The position numbers and the translations under genes are program-made. Under the pieces are notes generated by a model, which saw nothing but the letters and a program-made list of their open reading frames with translations, ran no database searches and was not told where the DNA came from. A stretch of DNA of 37,950 nt from Aequorivita sp. Lineage in GTDB: Bacteria > Bacteroidota > Bacteroidia > Flavobacteriales > Flavobacteriaceae. Location of the stretch: contig JAGXGE010000024.1 in the NCBI GenBank assembly GCA_024637015.1, positions 1 to 37,950 of the forward strand. Direction: 5' to 3'. Below, piece after piece: positions 17,567 to 26,785 of the stretch (position 1 is the first letter of the stretch; each line of letters starts with the position of its first letter).

Positions 17567-19453
17567 ATGGAAAAAAAGAAATTCGACATTAACTCACTTA
17601 TAGGTTTTTTATTAATCGGTGGAATCCTAATCTGGATGCTTTACCTCAACAAACCCACCGAGGAAGAACTTCAAGCTGAGAAGGCCAAGACTGAAGCTGC
17701 CGCTAAAGAAAAAGCAGAAGCTGAAAAAGGCAAACAAGACATCACTCTGGCAGAAGCAGTTTCCGATACAATGGATGCTGTAAAACCTGGTGATTCTTTG
17801 GCTTTGGAGCAGTTAAAAAACAAACTGGGTTCTTTTGCATATTCGGGAACACTTCCGTCCGCAACTGAAGGCACTACTGTTTTAGAGAACGATGTCCTTA
17901 AGTTGAAAATCAGCAATAAAGGAGGCTATATTTCAGAAGCGCTTTTAAAGGATTTCCATAAATATGATTCCGTTCCTGTTTATTTGATTAAGGATGGCAA
18001 TGCATCTTTGGACCTTCAGTTTTCTGCTGAAAATAGAAGTTTAAATTCCAAAGATTTATACTTCCAACCAACCTTAAGTAAAAATGGGGAGGACCACGTG
18101 CTCTCCATGAAACTTAAGACTTCCGAAAACGGTTTTATTGAATATAGATACACCTTACATCCCGGCGAATATATGCTAGATTTCAGCATCAATAGCCAAG
18201 GATTGGATGGTATTATAAATACTTCGCAACCGATGTATTTGGATTGGCAATTGAAAGGTTATCGCCACGCGAAAAGTATTTCCTATGAAAATCGCTACTC
18301 GCGTTTGACGTATGAATATGAAGATGAAAAGCATTCAAAACTTTCCCCTTCCGGCGAAGATGACGAATTGGAAAAGGACGTTACTTGGATGAACTTCCGC
18401 CAGCATTTCTTCAGCTCTATGTTACTTACAGACACCCCATTTAAAGAAGTGAAACTTACTTCTGTTGATTTGGTGAAAAACGAAGAAGTAGATACAACTT
18501 TCACAAAACAGTACGGCGCAAAGATGCTTTTGGAGCCAAAAGGCGGTGCATTAGCTTATGATATGAATATGTATTACGGCCCTTCTGACTATCAGATTTT
18601 CAAAAAATACGACCGTAATCTTGACGAGGCAATGCCGCTAGGTTGGGGAATATTTGGCGTGATAAACAAATACATTATCATTCCTTTGTTCGCTTTCTTA
18701 ACAGATTTTCTACCCGCGGGAATTGCAATTATAGTTTTGACGATTTTGATAAAACTTTTGCTATCGCCAGTTCAGTATAAACAATATTTGGCCCAAGCGA
18801 AAATGAAGGTTTTAAAACCTGAAATGGACGAAATAAAAGAAAAATACAAAGACAACAAACTGAAAATTCAGCAGGAAAATATGAAGCTGCAAAACTCCGC
18901 CGGCGCCAGTCCATTGAAAGGATGTTTGCCCGCCTTGCTGCAAATTCCTGTGTTTTATGCGCTCTTTACCTTTTTCCCTTCGGCCTTTGATTTACGCCAG
19001 AAAAGTTTTCTTTGGGCAGATGACCTTTCCAGTTATGATACCGTTGCGGAATTGCCGTTCAACGTTCCATTTTATGGAGACCATGTGAGCTTGTTTCCAA
19101 TCTTGGCATCCATCGCAATTTTCGTTTATATGATGATGACCATGGGCCAGAATATGCAGCAACAGCAACAACCAGGAATGCCGAATATGAAATTCCTGAT
19201 GTATCTGTCGCCATTGTTTATGTTGGTATTCTTCAACAACTATGCGAGTGGACTTTCACTGTACTATTTTGTTTCAAACTTGATTACCATCGGTATTATG
19301 CTCGTGATCAAAAACTTTATCATTGATGAGGACAAAATTCACGCTAAAATTCAAGTGAAAAAAGCACAGCCGAAAAAACAGAACAAGTTTCAGCGAAAAA
19401 TGTCAGAAATGATGGAGCAAGCTGAGCAACAGAAAAAAAGCGGAAAACGATAA
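17567..19453 (+). CDS. yidC: Membrane protein insertase YidC
   Basis: The 628-residue protein inserts and folds inner-membrane proteins, alone or with SecYEG. The parts are in the usual order: N-terminal helix (LIGFLLIGGILIWMLYL), an Ala/Glu/Lys-rich linker, a large periplasmic beta-sandwich (about residues 95-350), then the conserved insertase core starting at FGVINKYIIIPLFAFL. The core shows LLLSPVQYKQYLAQAKM and SPLKGCLPALLQIPVFYALF, the latter a YidC hallmark. A basic C-terminal tail rich in Lys and Gln could contact ribosomes. The gene is followed by two palindromic repeats. Confidence 0.98.
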   Translation: MEKKKFDINSLIGFLLIGGILIWMLYLNKPTEEELQAEKAKTEAAAKEKAEAEKGKQDITLAEAVSDTMDAVKPGDSLALEQLKNKLGSFAYSGTLPSATEGTTVLENDVLKLKISNKGGYISEALLKDFHKYDSVPVYLIKDGNASLDLQFSAENRSLNSKDLYFQPTLSKNGEDHVLSMKLKTSENGFIEYRYTLHPGEYMLDFSINSQGLDGIINTSQPMYLDWQLKGYRHAKSISYENRYSRLTYEYEDEKHSKLSPSGEDDELEKDVTWMNFRQHFFSSMLLTDTPFKEVKLTSVDLVKNEEVDTTFTKQYGAKMLLEPKGGALAYDMNMYYGPSDYQIFKKYDRNLDEAMPLGWGIFGVINKYIIIPLFAFLTDFLPAGIAIIVLTILIKLLLSPVQYKQYLAQAKMKVLKPEMDEIKEKYKDNKLKIQQENMKLQNSAGASPLKGCLPALLQIPVFYALFTFFPSAFDLRQKSFLWADDLSSYDTVAELPFNVPFYGDHVSLFPILASIAIFVYMMMTMGQNMQQQQQPGMPNMKFLMYLSPLFMLVFFNNYASGLSLYYFVSNLITIGIMLVIKNFIIDEDKIHAKIQVKKAQPKKQNKFQRKMSEMMEQAEQQKKSGKR

Positions 19454-19462
19454 AACCTATCT

Positions 19463-19495
19463 AACTCTGGAAGGGTTTTGAACCCTTCCAGAGTT
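19463..19495. repeat. Perfect 15-base inverted repeat after yidC
   Basis: AACTCTGGAAGGGTT (19463-19477) and its exact complement (19481-19495) are separated by three bases. No T-tract follows. It could serve as a transcription stop or mRNA 3' end, but it looks like a dispersed palindromic unit. Confidence 0.65.
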
Positions 19496-19511
19496 GAGAA
19501 GAATCTTCCCG

Positions 19512-19530
19512 CAAGGTTTCCAAAACCTTG
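19512..19530. repeat. Second short palindrome after yidC
   Basis: CAAGGTTT (19512-19519) pairs with AAACCTTG (19523-19530) and lies 16 bases after the first palindrome, so the two form a paired-hairpin unit. Confidence 0.5.
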
Positions 19531-19590
19531 TAGGTTTTAAAAATAGATTCTAAATTTTTTCGTTATCTGTATTGTCAAACAATGATCCCA

Positions 19591-20283
19591 ATGAAAAAAA
19601 CTGCTTTATTCTTTTTCTTCTTCGGAATAATATTCGGCTCCCTTCATGTTTTTTCACAAAGTGAAATAAACCAAATGGACGCGCAGGGAAAACGTCACGG
19701 AGTTTGGAAAAAAACATACGAAGGCACAAAACAACTTCGCTACGAGGGTGCTTTTGAACACGGAAAAGAAGTTGGTGAATTCAAATTTTATTGCCTTGAA
19801 TGCAAAGACAAACCTACAGTTACCAAAAACTTTAATGGCAAAGACGATATTGCCGAGGTGAGATATTTCACAATCAAAGGAAAGTTAGTAAGTGAGGGGA
19901 AAATGAAGGACAAAGACCGCATAGGCGAATGGGTTTACTATCACGAAAAATCCAAAAATGTAATGACGCGGGAAAATTACACCAATGGAAAACTTGACGG
20001 AAAAGTGATAACCTACTACCCCAATGGAAAAATCACTGAAGAAATCAGTTACAAAAACGGTGTAAAAGAAGGTGAAGATAATTATTACTCACCCGATGGA
20101 GTTTTGTTAAAAAAATTGCTTTACAGAGAAGACCAACTTCAAGGTCCAGTATTTTATTATGATGCCAACGGAAACGTAGTGATCGAAGGTTTTTATAAAG
20201 ATGACAAAAAACACGGTCTTTGGAAATACTACAAAGACGGCAAAGTGGTTTTGGAGGAAACATATCCGAAACCTGATAAATAA
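19591..20283 (+). CDS. Secreted YwqK/MORN-repeat protein
   Basis: The protein has 230 residues from ATG 19591; ATG 19582 would add three. A strong signal peptide (KKTALFFFFFGIIFGSLHVFS) predicts export. The mature part consists of successive YwqK/MORN-like units: RHGVWKKTYEG, EVGEFKFY, RIGEWVYYHE, LDGKVITYYPNGKI, KEGEDNYYSPDG, LQGPVFYYDANG and KHGLWKYYKDGK. Members are often annotated as 'YwqK antitoxin', a name taken from a Bacillus toxin-antitoxin pair. No toxin is present here, and the export signal argues against an antitoxin role. I infer an extracytoplasmic binding or structural protein. Confidence 0.82.
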   Translation: MKKTALFFFFFGIIFGSLHVFSQSEINQMDAQGKRHGVWKKTYEGTKQLRYEGAFEHGKEVGEFKFYCLECKDKPTVTKNFNGKDDIAEVRYFTIKGKLVSEGKMKDKDRIGEWVYYHEKSKNVMTRENYTNGKLDGKVITYYPNGKITEEISYKNGVKEGEDNYYSPDGVLLKKLLYREDQLQGPVFYYDANGNVVIEGFYKDDKKHGLWKYYKDGKVVLEETYPKPDK

Positions 20284-20341
20284 TAGATTTTTAGGGTAAG
20301 TTAAGCAGAAATCTCTCGACTATAATATTCGAAAAGTCTTT

Positions 20342-20349
20342 TACCTTTG
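20342..20349 (+). promoter_or_regulatory. -7 box TACCTTTG upstream of mnmA
   Basis: TACCTTTG fully matches TAnnTTTG, 17 bases before ATG 20367, implying a leader of about 10 bases. Confidence 0.5.
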
Positions 20350-20366
20350 CGAACACATATTATCAT

Positions 20367-21557
20367 ATGAAAAAACGAGTAGTTGTCGGACTCAGTGGCG
20401 GTGTAGATTCCAGCGTTGCGGCCTATCTTTTAAAGGAACAGGGCTACGATGTTATTGGTCTTTTTATGAAGAATTGGCACGACGACTCTGTAACAATTTC
20501 TGACGAATGCCCATGGCTGGAAGATAGCAACGACGCTATGCTCGTAGCTGAAAAACTGGGTATTCCCTTCCAAACAGTTGATTTAAGCGAAGAATACAAA
20601 GAGCGCATCGTTGACTATATGTTTCGCGAATATCAAATGGGACGCACTCCAAACCCAGACGTACTTTGCAACCGTGAAATAAAGTTTGATGTTTTTATGA
20701 AAATCGCCCTTAGTTTGGGTGCAGATTTTGTTGCCACTGGTCATTATTGCCGAAAAGGTACTTTTGAAAAAGACGGGAAAGAAATATATCAACTAATTTC
20801 TGGCAAGGATCCAAATAAAGACCAATCATACTTTCTCTGTCAACTTTCGCAGGAGCAGCTTTCAAAAACCCTCTTCCCTATTGGGGAACTATTAAAATCG
20901 GAAGTTCGAAAAATAGCAGCGGAACAAAATCTTATTACTGCTGAAAAACGCGATTCGCAAGGTTTATGTTTCATTGGAAAAGTAAGGTTGCCTGAATTTC
21001 TTCAGCAAAAATTAGCGCCAAAAGACGGTGTAATTGTTGAGGTACCGGCAAGTTTTTCAGAATATAAAAGAACACAACCTGATTTTTCTTCCGAAGAAGA
21101 GAAATTCAAATATCTCTCCACCAAAAGAAAATATTCCAAAGTAGATGGCAAACAAGTGGGCATCCATCACGGGGCGCACTATTTCACTAAAGGACAGCGC
21201 AAAGGTTTGGCTGTTGGCGGAACCAAAGAACCACTCTTTGTAATTGATACAGACGTGGACGAAAATATAATCTACACTGGCCAAGGAAAACAACATCCAG
21301 GGCTTTACCGTCGCGGACTTTTCATAAAAAGTGAAGAAATACATTGGATTCGAGAAGACCTAAAAATTGCCGAAGAAGAAAAAATGGAAGTGATGGCTCG
21401 AATCCGTTACAGGCAACCTTTGGAAAAAGCAACTTTACACCGCACAGTTTCGGGACTTTATGTTATATTTGACGAACCACAATCCGCAATAACCGAAGGT
21501 CAGTTTGTAGCATGGTACAACGGCTCAGAATTATTGGGAAGTGGCGTTATCTCTTAA
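20367..21557 (+). CDS. mnmA: tRNA-specific 2-thiouridylase MnmA
   Basis: The 396-residue enzyme adds sulfur to U34 of Lys, Glu and Gln tRNAs using ATP and a persulfide carrier. It starts with the PP-loop [15 protein letters not shown]. The first catalytic cysteine is in [14 protein letters not shown] and the second in [11 protein letters not shown]. The conserved [11 protein letters not shown] and the C-terminal beta-barrel with [13 protein letters not shown] are also visible. The family adenylation motif [11 protein letters not shown] is intact. The subtilase gene begins nine bases after the stop, so co-transcription is likely even though the functions look unrelated. Confidence 0.98.
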   Translation: MKKRVVVGLSGGVDSSVAAYLLKEQGYDVIGLFMKNWHDDSVTISDECPWLEDSNDAMLVAEKLGIPFQTVDLSEEYKERIVDYMFREYQMGRTPNPDVLCNREIKFDVFMKIALSLGADFVATGHYCRKGTFEKDGKEIYQLISGKDPNKDQSYFLCQLSQEQLSKTLFPIGELLKSEVRKIAAEQNLITAEKRDSQGLCFIGKVRLPEFLQQKLAPKDGVIVEVPASFSEYKRTQPDFSSEEEKFKYLSTKRKYSKVDGKQVGIHHGAHYFTKGQRKGLAVGGTKEPLFVIDTDVDENIIYTGQGKQHPGLYRRGLFIKSEEIHWIREDLKIAEEEKMEVMARIRYRQPLEKATLHRTVSGLYVIFDEPQSAITEGQFVAWYNGSELLGSGVIS

Positions 21558-21566
21558 AAAAAATCT

Positions 21567-23201
21567 ATGATGAAAAAATTATCCCTATTATTTATTGTTT
21601 TTATTACAACTTTTAGTTTTGCCCAAACTGAAGATGCGCTTGTGTTTTTGGAAGCTAAGGATCCAACTGTGGTTTCCGCAGCTTTGGCAAACCCAATTAC
21701 TATTTTGACACAAGCTGCCTTAGATAGGAAAAATGCGCAGGGAACTGCGATTGATGATCGCGATGTGCCATTGAATGAAATCCAAAAAGCAGCCATTGAT
21801 GCAGCTACAGGAATTACCGTTCTTGCTAAATCAAAATGGTTAAACGCAGTGTACGTTCGCGGCACTGAAACCAACATTAACAATCTAATAAATCTTTCCT
21901 TTGTTACTGACGTTGAGTTTGCTGACCAGAGCTTGAACAGACCAACATCAGGAAAACAATTCACCAAAGACAAATTTGAAGTGGAAAACCAATTTCCCTC
22001 AAGACCAATATATAACTACGGGAGCGCAACCAATCAAACCGAGATGATCAATGTAGATTATCTTCACGCAAATGACTACATAGGAGAAGACATAATCGTA
22101 GCTTTTATGGATAATGGCTATCCAAATGTATTGAGCAATCCTGCCTATGCAGATCTTAGAAATGAAGGAAGATTGCTGGGCTGGTATGATTTTGTTGCCC
22201 GTGTAGAAAGTCCAGACGGAAGCGGAAGCCATGGAGCTGCAACTTTCAGTGACGCCGCAGGATTTTTAAATGGGCAGTTTGTGGGTACGGCTCCAGGTGC
22301 ATCTTATTACCTGTATGTTACAGAAGATGGCAACAGTGAAACTCCAGCGGAAGAAGCCTATTGGGTAGAAGCCTTGGAACGCTCAGATAGTTTGGGCGTG
22401 TATGTTACAAATACTTCCTTAGGCTACCAAGCATTTGATAACTCAAGCTTTGACCACGATTATCAAGACTTGGACGGACTAACTACCATTGCAGCCCGAG
22501 GATCAAATATTGGTTTTGACAAGGGAATGATAAATGTTACTTCTGCCGGAAATCAGGGAAATGGTTTTGGAAAAGTAGCAACCCCTGCTGATGCGCCTGG
22601 TTCATTTACTATTGGGGCGGTTGATGCGGGTGAGAATTACGTATCTTTCAGTTCCCGTGGACCTAATTTTGCAGGTGTTATCAAACCAGACGTAATGGCC
22701 AAAGGGCTCGATGCTGCAATTGTTAGCCAGAACGGGAATGTTACTACCGCAAGCGGTACTTCTTTTAGTTCACCAATAACAGCAGGAGCAGTAGCCTCTT
22801 TATGGTCAGCGGTTCCAAACTTGAAAAACGATGTGGTGATGCAAGCTATTCGTGAATCTGCTGATAGATATAACAATCCTACAGATGAATATGGCTATGG
22901 CGTGCCAGATTTTGGAGATGCTCTGAATACATTGTTACTTTTAGGGAATGAACAATTTCTTCAAGAAAACAATTTTGCATTATACCCTAATCCCGTAACT
23001 ACGCAAATCAATATTTCTTTCCCTAAATCTTCTGAAAATGCTGAGTTTGCACTTTACAATGTTTTAGGTGAAAGAATACTTCAAGCAAGAGTTTCTGCGC
23101 TGAAAAATACTATTGATGTTTCTGGACTTTCCTCGGGAATGTATATTGCATCAATTACTTCAAACAACAAAACAACTAGTTATAAAATTATTAAAGAGTA
23201 G
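21567..23201 (+). CDS. Subtilisin-like S8 protease exported by type IX secretion
   Basis: The 544-residue protein has a signal peptide (KLSLLFIVFITTFSFAQ), a prodomain-like stretch, and an S8 catalytic domain. The apparent triad is Asp182 (AFMDNGYP), His222 (GSHGAATF, instead of the usual HGT) and Ser399 (SGTSFSSPITAG). The oxyanion Asn329 is in TSAGNQG. After about residue 460 comes a T9SS type A sorting domain: NFALYPNPVTTQINI, YNVLGERIL, SGMYIASI and a terminal Lys-rich IIKE. It should cross the outer membrane and be released or anchored after tail cleavage. It follows mnmA by nine bases, and its stop overlaps the next start by one base. Confidence 0.92.
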   Translation: MMKKLSLLFIVFITTFSFAQTEDALVFLEAKDPTVVSAALANPITILTQAALDRKNAQGTAIDDRDVPLNEIQKAAIDAATGITVLAKSKWLNAVYVRGTETNINNLINLSFVTDVEFADQSLNRPTSGKQFTKDKFEVENQFPSRPIYNYGSATNQTEMINVDYLHANDYIGEDIIVAFMDNGYPNVLSNPAYADLRNEGRLLGWYDFVARVESPDGSGSHGAATFSDAAGFLNGQFVGTAPGASYYLYVTEDGNSETPAEEAYWVEALERSDSLGVYVTNTSLGYQAFDNSSFDHDYQDLDGLTTIAARGSNIGFDKGMINVTSAGNQGNGFGKVATPADAPGSFTIGAVDAGENYVSFSSRGPNFAGVIKPDVMAKGLDAAIVSQNGNVTTASGTSFSSPITAGAVASLWSAVPNLKNDVVMQAIRESADRYNNPTDEYGYGVPDFGDALNTLLLLGNEQFLQENNFALYPNPVTTQINISFPKSSENAEFALYNVLGERILQARVSALKNTIDVSGLSSGMYIASITSNNKTTSYKIIKE

Positions 23202-24142
23202 TGCAAAACCGGGTTACCGAACTTTTTAATATTCAATACCCCATAATTCAGGCCGGAATGATTTGGAACAGCGGCTGGCGACTAGCCAGTGCTGTTTCAA
23301 ATGCTGGCGGCTTGGGGCTTATAGGTGCAGGCTCTATGTATCCGGAAATTCTTCGCGAGCATATTCTGAAATGTAAAAAAGCGACTGATAAACCTTTCGG
23401 CGTAAATGTGCCAATGCTTTACCCAGATATTGATAAAATAATCGATATCATTATTGAAGAAGGCGTTAAAATAGTTTTCACCTCAGCAGGAAATCCAAAA
23501 ACATATACTTCAAAACTGAAGGAACACGGAATTACGGTTGTTCACGTTGTAAGCAGTGTAAAATTTGCACTAAAAGCTCAGGAAGCAGGTGTTGATGCAG
23601 TGGTTGCTGAAGGTTTTGAAGCTGGTGGACATAATGGACGCGAAGAAACTACAACTTTCACGCTAATTCCTATGGTAAAAGAGCAATTGGACATTCCTTT
23701 AATAGCAGCCGGTGGAATTGCAACTGGTCGTGGCATGATGGCCGCAATGGTTTTGGGTGCCGATGGCGTACAAGTGGGAAGTCGCTTTGTAGCATCAGAA
23801 GAAGCTTCCTCTCACCGTGCATTTAAGCAAATGGTAGTTGATGCCAAAGAAGGTGACACTCAACTTACTTTAAAGGAGTTGGCTCCTGTAAGGATGCTAA
23901 AAAATAAATTTTTCGAAAGTGTAATGCAGCTTTATACTACCAACCCTACCAAAGAAGATCTTATAAAACACTTAGGGCGTGCACGTGCAAAGCACGGTAT
24001 GTTTGAAGGTGATTTAGAAGAAGGTGAATTGGAAATTGGGCAGATTGCAGGCCTGATTCACGACATAAAACCTGCAGCTCAAATTCTAAAGGATATGATT
24101 GACGAATTTGATATTGCCAAAAAAGAGGTTTCCGATCTTTAA
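23201..24142 (+). CDS. Nitronate monooxygenase-like FMN enzyme
   Basis: The 313-residue TIM-barrel flavoprotein is of the NMO/2-nitropropane dioxygenase family, which also includes FabK enoyl-ACP reductases. Visible features are the opening YPIIQAGMIWNSGWRLASAV, the FMN/active-site block EGFEAGGHNGRE, and the phosphate-binding AAGGIATGRGM followed by GADGVQVGSRFVASEE. The His in GGHNG is the usual catalytic base of class I NMOs. Both nitronate oxidation and an enoyl-reductase role remain possible. The start is GTG, overlapping the preceding TAG by one base, so translation is probably coupled to the subtilase. A bidirectional terminator follows. Confidence 0.88.
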   Translation: MQNRVTELFNIQYPIIQAGMIWNSGWRLASAVSNAGGLGLIGAGSMYPEILREHILKCKKATDKPFGVNVPMLYPDIDKIIDIIIEEGVKIVFTSAGNPKTYTSKLKEHGITVVHVVSSVKFALKAQEAGVDAVVAEGFEAGGHNGREETTTFTLIPMVKEQLDIPLIAAGGIATGRGMMAAMVLGADGVQVGSRFVASEEASSHRAFKQMVVDAKEGDTQLTLKELAPVRMLKNKFFESVMQLYTTNPTKEDLIKHLGRARAKHGMFEGDLEEGELEIGQIAGLIHDIKPAAQILKDMIDEFDIAKKEVSDL

Positions 24143-24175
24143 GAATTTCTTTACCTTAAAACATTTACAATATAA

Positions 24176-24207
24176 AAAACCCTTCCGAAATTAATCGGAA
24201 GGGTTTT
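24176..24207. terminator. Bidirectional Rho-independent terminator
   Basis: AAAACCCTTCCGA (24176-24188) pairs with TCGGAAGGGTTTT (24195-24207) around a 6-base loop, with A-rich sequence on the left and T-rich on the right. It lies between the plus-strand nitronate monooxygenase gene and the minus-strand small T9SS gene, so it can serve both. Confidence 0.85.
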
Positions 24208-24229
24208 CTTTTAAATTAAAGTTTAATGC

Positions 24230-24495
24230 TTATTCTTTGATAAGCCGTTTAGTTGTCTGACCGTCTTTACCTTGAATAATTACAAGGTAAGTAGCTGCAG
24301 CCATCTCAGAAACATCAATTGTTTTTTGTGTTCCCATGCTTCCTCTTAAATCGAAAATACTTAGGTTTTCAAGAGAAAGGCTTTGTGGATTTCCAATCGT
24401 GCTGCTTCTTTTTCTTTTTCTGGATTTTTTTGTTGTGCCGAAAACTGAATAGCCATCATGCAAAAGACCATCAAGAGTAGAGTTGATTTCTTCAT
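24230..24495 (-). pseudogene. Small T9SS-tail protein gene split by a frameshift
   Basis: On the minus strand ATG 24495 opens a 44-codon frame (stop 24361-24363) that begins with a clean signal peptide, KKSTLLLMVFCMMAIQFSAQQ. A second frame, one base back, carries a typical T9SS C-terminal tail to the stop at 24230: LENLSIFDLRG, IDVSEMAAATYLVIIQ and KRLIKE. Neither makes a complete exported protein alone. Joined, they give about 88-90 residues. Just after the signal peptide is a run of seven A (24425-24431 as T on the plus strand); one extra A there restores a single frame. Options are a real mutation, a phase-variable site, programmed -1 slippage, or a sequencing error. Confidence 0.7.
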
Positions 24496-24609
24496 TTTGA
24501 AATTTGATTTTAGTTAGTTGTTATAAATCTAATATAAAATCTTATAAGTCAGATATTTGTCATCATAAATTTCCTAACAATTTTTCAGTATGAAAATTTT
24601 GACATAAAA

Positions 24610-24633
24610 AAAGCCTCCCAATTGGGAGGCTTT
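24610..24633 (-). terminator. Terminator of the cold-shock gene
   Basis: A perfect 24-base palindrome, AAAGCCTCCCAA and its complement, is followed by a run of T on the minus strand. It lies 22 bases after the cold-shock gene's stop. Confidence 0.9.
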
Positions 24634-24654
24634 GTCTTAAAAAAATTGTGTGTA

Positions 24655-24846
24655 TTAAAGTACTTTTACGTTAACCGCGTTCAATCCTTTTTTTCCTTCT
24701 TGAAGATCAAATTCTACTTCATCACCTTCGCGAACTTCGTCGATTAGGCCTGAAATGTGTACAAAATGTTCTTTGTTTGTTCCTTCTTCAGTGATAAAAC
24801 CAAAACCTTTGGTGTCGTTGAAGAATTTTACTGTTCCTTTGTTCAT
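24655..24846 (-). CDS. Cold-shock domain protein (CspA family)
   Basis: The 63-residue single cold-shock domain is an RNA chaperone binding single-stranded nucleic acid. RNP1 (KGFGFI) and RNP2 (HFVHIS) are intact, and the opening MNKGTVKFFNDTKGFGFI is standard. It is slightly shorter than E. coli CspA (70). A TATCTTTG promoter box lies 32 bases upstream and a strong terminator follows, so it is a single-gene transcript. The short leader gives no room for the long thermosensor 5' UTR known from enterobacterial cspA. Confidence 0.97.
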   Translation of the reverse strand: MNKGTVKFFNDTKGFGFITEEGTNKEHFVHISGLIDEVREGDEVEFDLQEGKKGLNAVNVKVL

Positions 24847-24877
24847 TGTATTTAATTAAAAAATTTATAATAAGTGG

Positions 24878-24885
24878 CAAAGATA
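24878..24885 (-). promoter_or_regulatory. -7 box TATCTTTG of the cold-shock gene
   Basis: Read on the minus strand, TATCTTTG fully matches TAnnTTTG. It ends 31 bases before the start codon. Confidence 0.5.
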
Positions 24886-25007
24886 GGATTAAAATTGACA
24901 AATAGCCTTTTTATGATTGTTTATTTTTAAATCGTAAAACTTCAAAGCATTTTTTAAATTTTAACATTACCGCTACAAATTATACAGTTTTTAGGTATTT
25001 TATACAT

Positions 25008-26690
25008 TTACTTGATCAGTATTTTTCTTTTTTTGCTTTCAATTTTAGCATTCAGCCATTCTGGATAATTAGCGCTGTCTTCCGCATCAAGTATAGTTAT
25101 TGATTGGCCTGCATTTGTTTTTAAAAGTTCAGATTGTTTCTTATTTAAAATCTCCCCCGCTGTTTGAACACCTGAATAGCCAGCACCAGCAACACCGTGG
25201 CTCACAATACTGGCGCCACATAAATAGAGGTTTTTTATTTCACTCTTCGCTTTATAGGCAAAAGGGCCTATCTGGGTCATCTTTTTCTCTGTTCCGTAAA
25301 CACTCCCTCTTGTAGAATTTATATAGTACTCATTGGTTATTGGCGTACCCAATTCTTTATGAACAATATAGTCTCTTATATTGGGCAAAACTATTTCTAA
25401 TGTTTTTAACATTTTCTCAGTAAGCAATCCTTTAAACTGAAGATATTCTTTGGATCGAGGCTCCTTTTCTTTTTTGAATTTTTCAAAAATATTATAATCC
25501 AAATAAGTTATGGCTTCTATACTGTGGTGCTTTCCATCAAAGCTGGAAGGATCTTTTAAGGTTGTGCAGCTGATGAACATCCCTTCAAGTGCCTCATTAT
25601 TGGTTATGTCTGGCATCATCATTCTATCATACACTGTATCCATATCTTCGTTGGGCATCAACCAAATATTTCCCGAATCCATTCCTGCAGCTCTCAGGTC
25701 CATATTCACAGTTAGGAAAAGCATAAGTGATGTGCAGGAATACTTAGTTTTATTGAGTTTTTTCCGTAGTCTTTTGCTTAAATTTTCTTCGCCAATAAAT
25801 TTTTGATAAGTAATGTTTGGATCTGCATTTGAAATTATCCGTTTGGCAAATAACTTCTCTCCGCTTTCAAGTTCAATACCAACAGCAGTTTTTTTCTTTA
25901 TTCCTTCCAAAAGAATTCTTTTAACTTTCTGTTGTGTTTTTACCAAACCATTATTCTTTTTGATTACAGTTGTCATCGCCTTTACAATGGCTGCGCCACC
26001 TCCACACGGATAAAATCCACCGTTGAAATAGTGATCCATGACCGCGCAATGCAGCGGAAAACTGGCTCTGGCAGGAGCAAGCCCGTGGTCGCCAAACTGG
26101 ATGTTGAGAATTTTCTTAAGTAACGGGTCTTTAATATGCCAGTCAATAACTCTTTTCAGACTGAAAAGAGCATATTTACCCATATTTTTAGTGCGGAAAG
26201 GAATAGTCAAATGTTGCCAAAACCCTTCCACATTGGGAAGCAGCTGCAGTTCCGCACTCACATTTCTGACTAGATTTAAATATTTTATTATGTTTTTTTC
26301 TTCCTTTGGAAACCTTTCAACAAGCGCAGCTAACAAATCATCAAAATTTCCCGGAAAGTCGAAACGCTCATCTCCAATGTACGCATGCTCATAAGCTGCA
26401 GAATTCATTCTAAAAAAAGTAAGATCGCCTGCAATGCCCAATCCTTCATAAAGCTGGGCAGTGGACTGTCCTTTTTCCAAAAGACCGACGTAATGAACTC
26501 CAGGCGTAAAGCGATGGCCATTTAAATAAAAGCTGTGGCACCAACCACCAGGAACATCATGCTGCTCCAAAACCAAAACCTTTTGGCCAGCACGCGATAA
26601 ACATATAGCAGCTGAAAGACCGCCTACGCCACTTCCGATAATAATAGCATCAAATTGTTGTTCTGAGGAACTAGAAGAAGTACTTTCCAA
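25008..26690 (-). CDS. FAD-dependent oxidoreductase, retinol-saturase/carotenoid-isomerase-like
   Basis: The 560-residue flavoprotein opens with the dinucleotide-binding fold AIIIGSGVGGLSAAICLSRAG, then VLVLEQHDVPGGWCHSF and the substrate-side FTPGVHYVG, as in retinol saturase, CrtISO and CrtI-type phytoene desaturases. Near the C-terminus the second FAD motif is NLYLCGASIVSHGVAGAGYSG. I infer reduction or isomerisation of a polyene, but the substrate is open. There is no ATG near the N-terminus; the best start is TTG 26690, which leaves a Ser-rich lead-in. The family core begins about ten residues in. The C-terminal 40 residues after the FAD motif extend beyond the usual end. It follows lysA by 95 bases. 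Confidence 0.85.
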   Translation of the reverse strand: MESTSSSSSEQQFDAIIIGSGVGGLSAAICLSRAGQKVLVLEQHDVPGGWCHSFYLNGHRFTPGVHYVGLLEKGQSTAQLYEGLGIAGDLTFFRMNSAAYEHAYIGDERFDFPGNFDDLLAALVERFPKEEKNIIKYLNLVRNVSAELQLLPNVEGFWQHLTIPFRTKNMGKYALFSLKRVIDWHIKDPLLKKILNIQFGDHGLAPARASFPLHCAVMDHYFNGGFYPCGGGAAIVKAMTTVIKKNNGLVKTQQKVKRILLEGIKKKTAVGIELESGEKLFAKRIISNADPNITYQKFIGEENLSKRLRKKLNKTKYSCTSLMLFLTVNMDLRAAGMDSGNIWLMPNEDMDTVYDRMMMPDITNNEALEGMFISCTTLKDPSSFDGKHHSIEAITYLDYNIFEKFKKEKEPRSKEYLQFKGLLTEKMLKTLEIVLPNIRDYIVHKELGTPITNEYYINSTRGSVYGTEKKMTQIGPFAYKAKSEIKNLYLCGASIVSHGVAGAGYSGVQTAGEILNKKQSELLKTNAGQSITILDAEDSANYPEWLNAKIESKKRKILIK

Positions 26691-26785
26691 TCTTATAGCT
26701 TTGTTTAAATTTTCCTAACTGAATTTAAACAAATCTATGCTTTTTATTCAAAAGGGACTAAAGCTATCTTGAAATTTCAGAAATA

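Noticed and set aside
19591-20283. Antitoxin of a toxin-antitoxin pair (YwqK label)
   Set aside because: No toxin gene is adjacent and the protein has a signal peptide.
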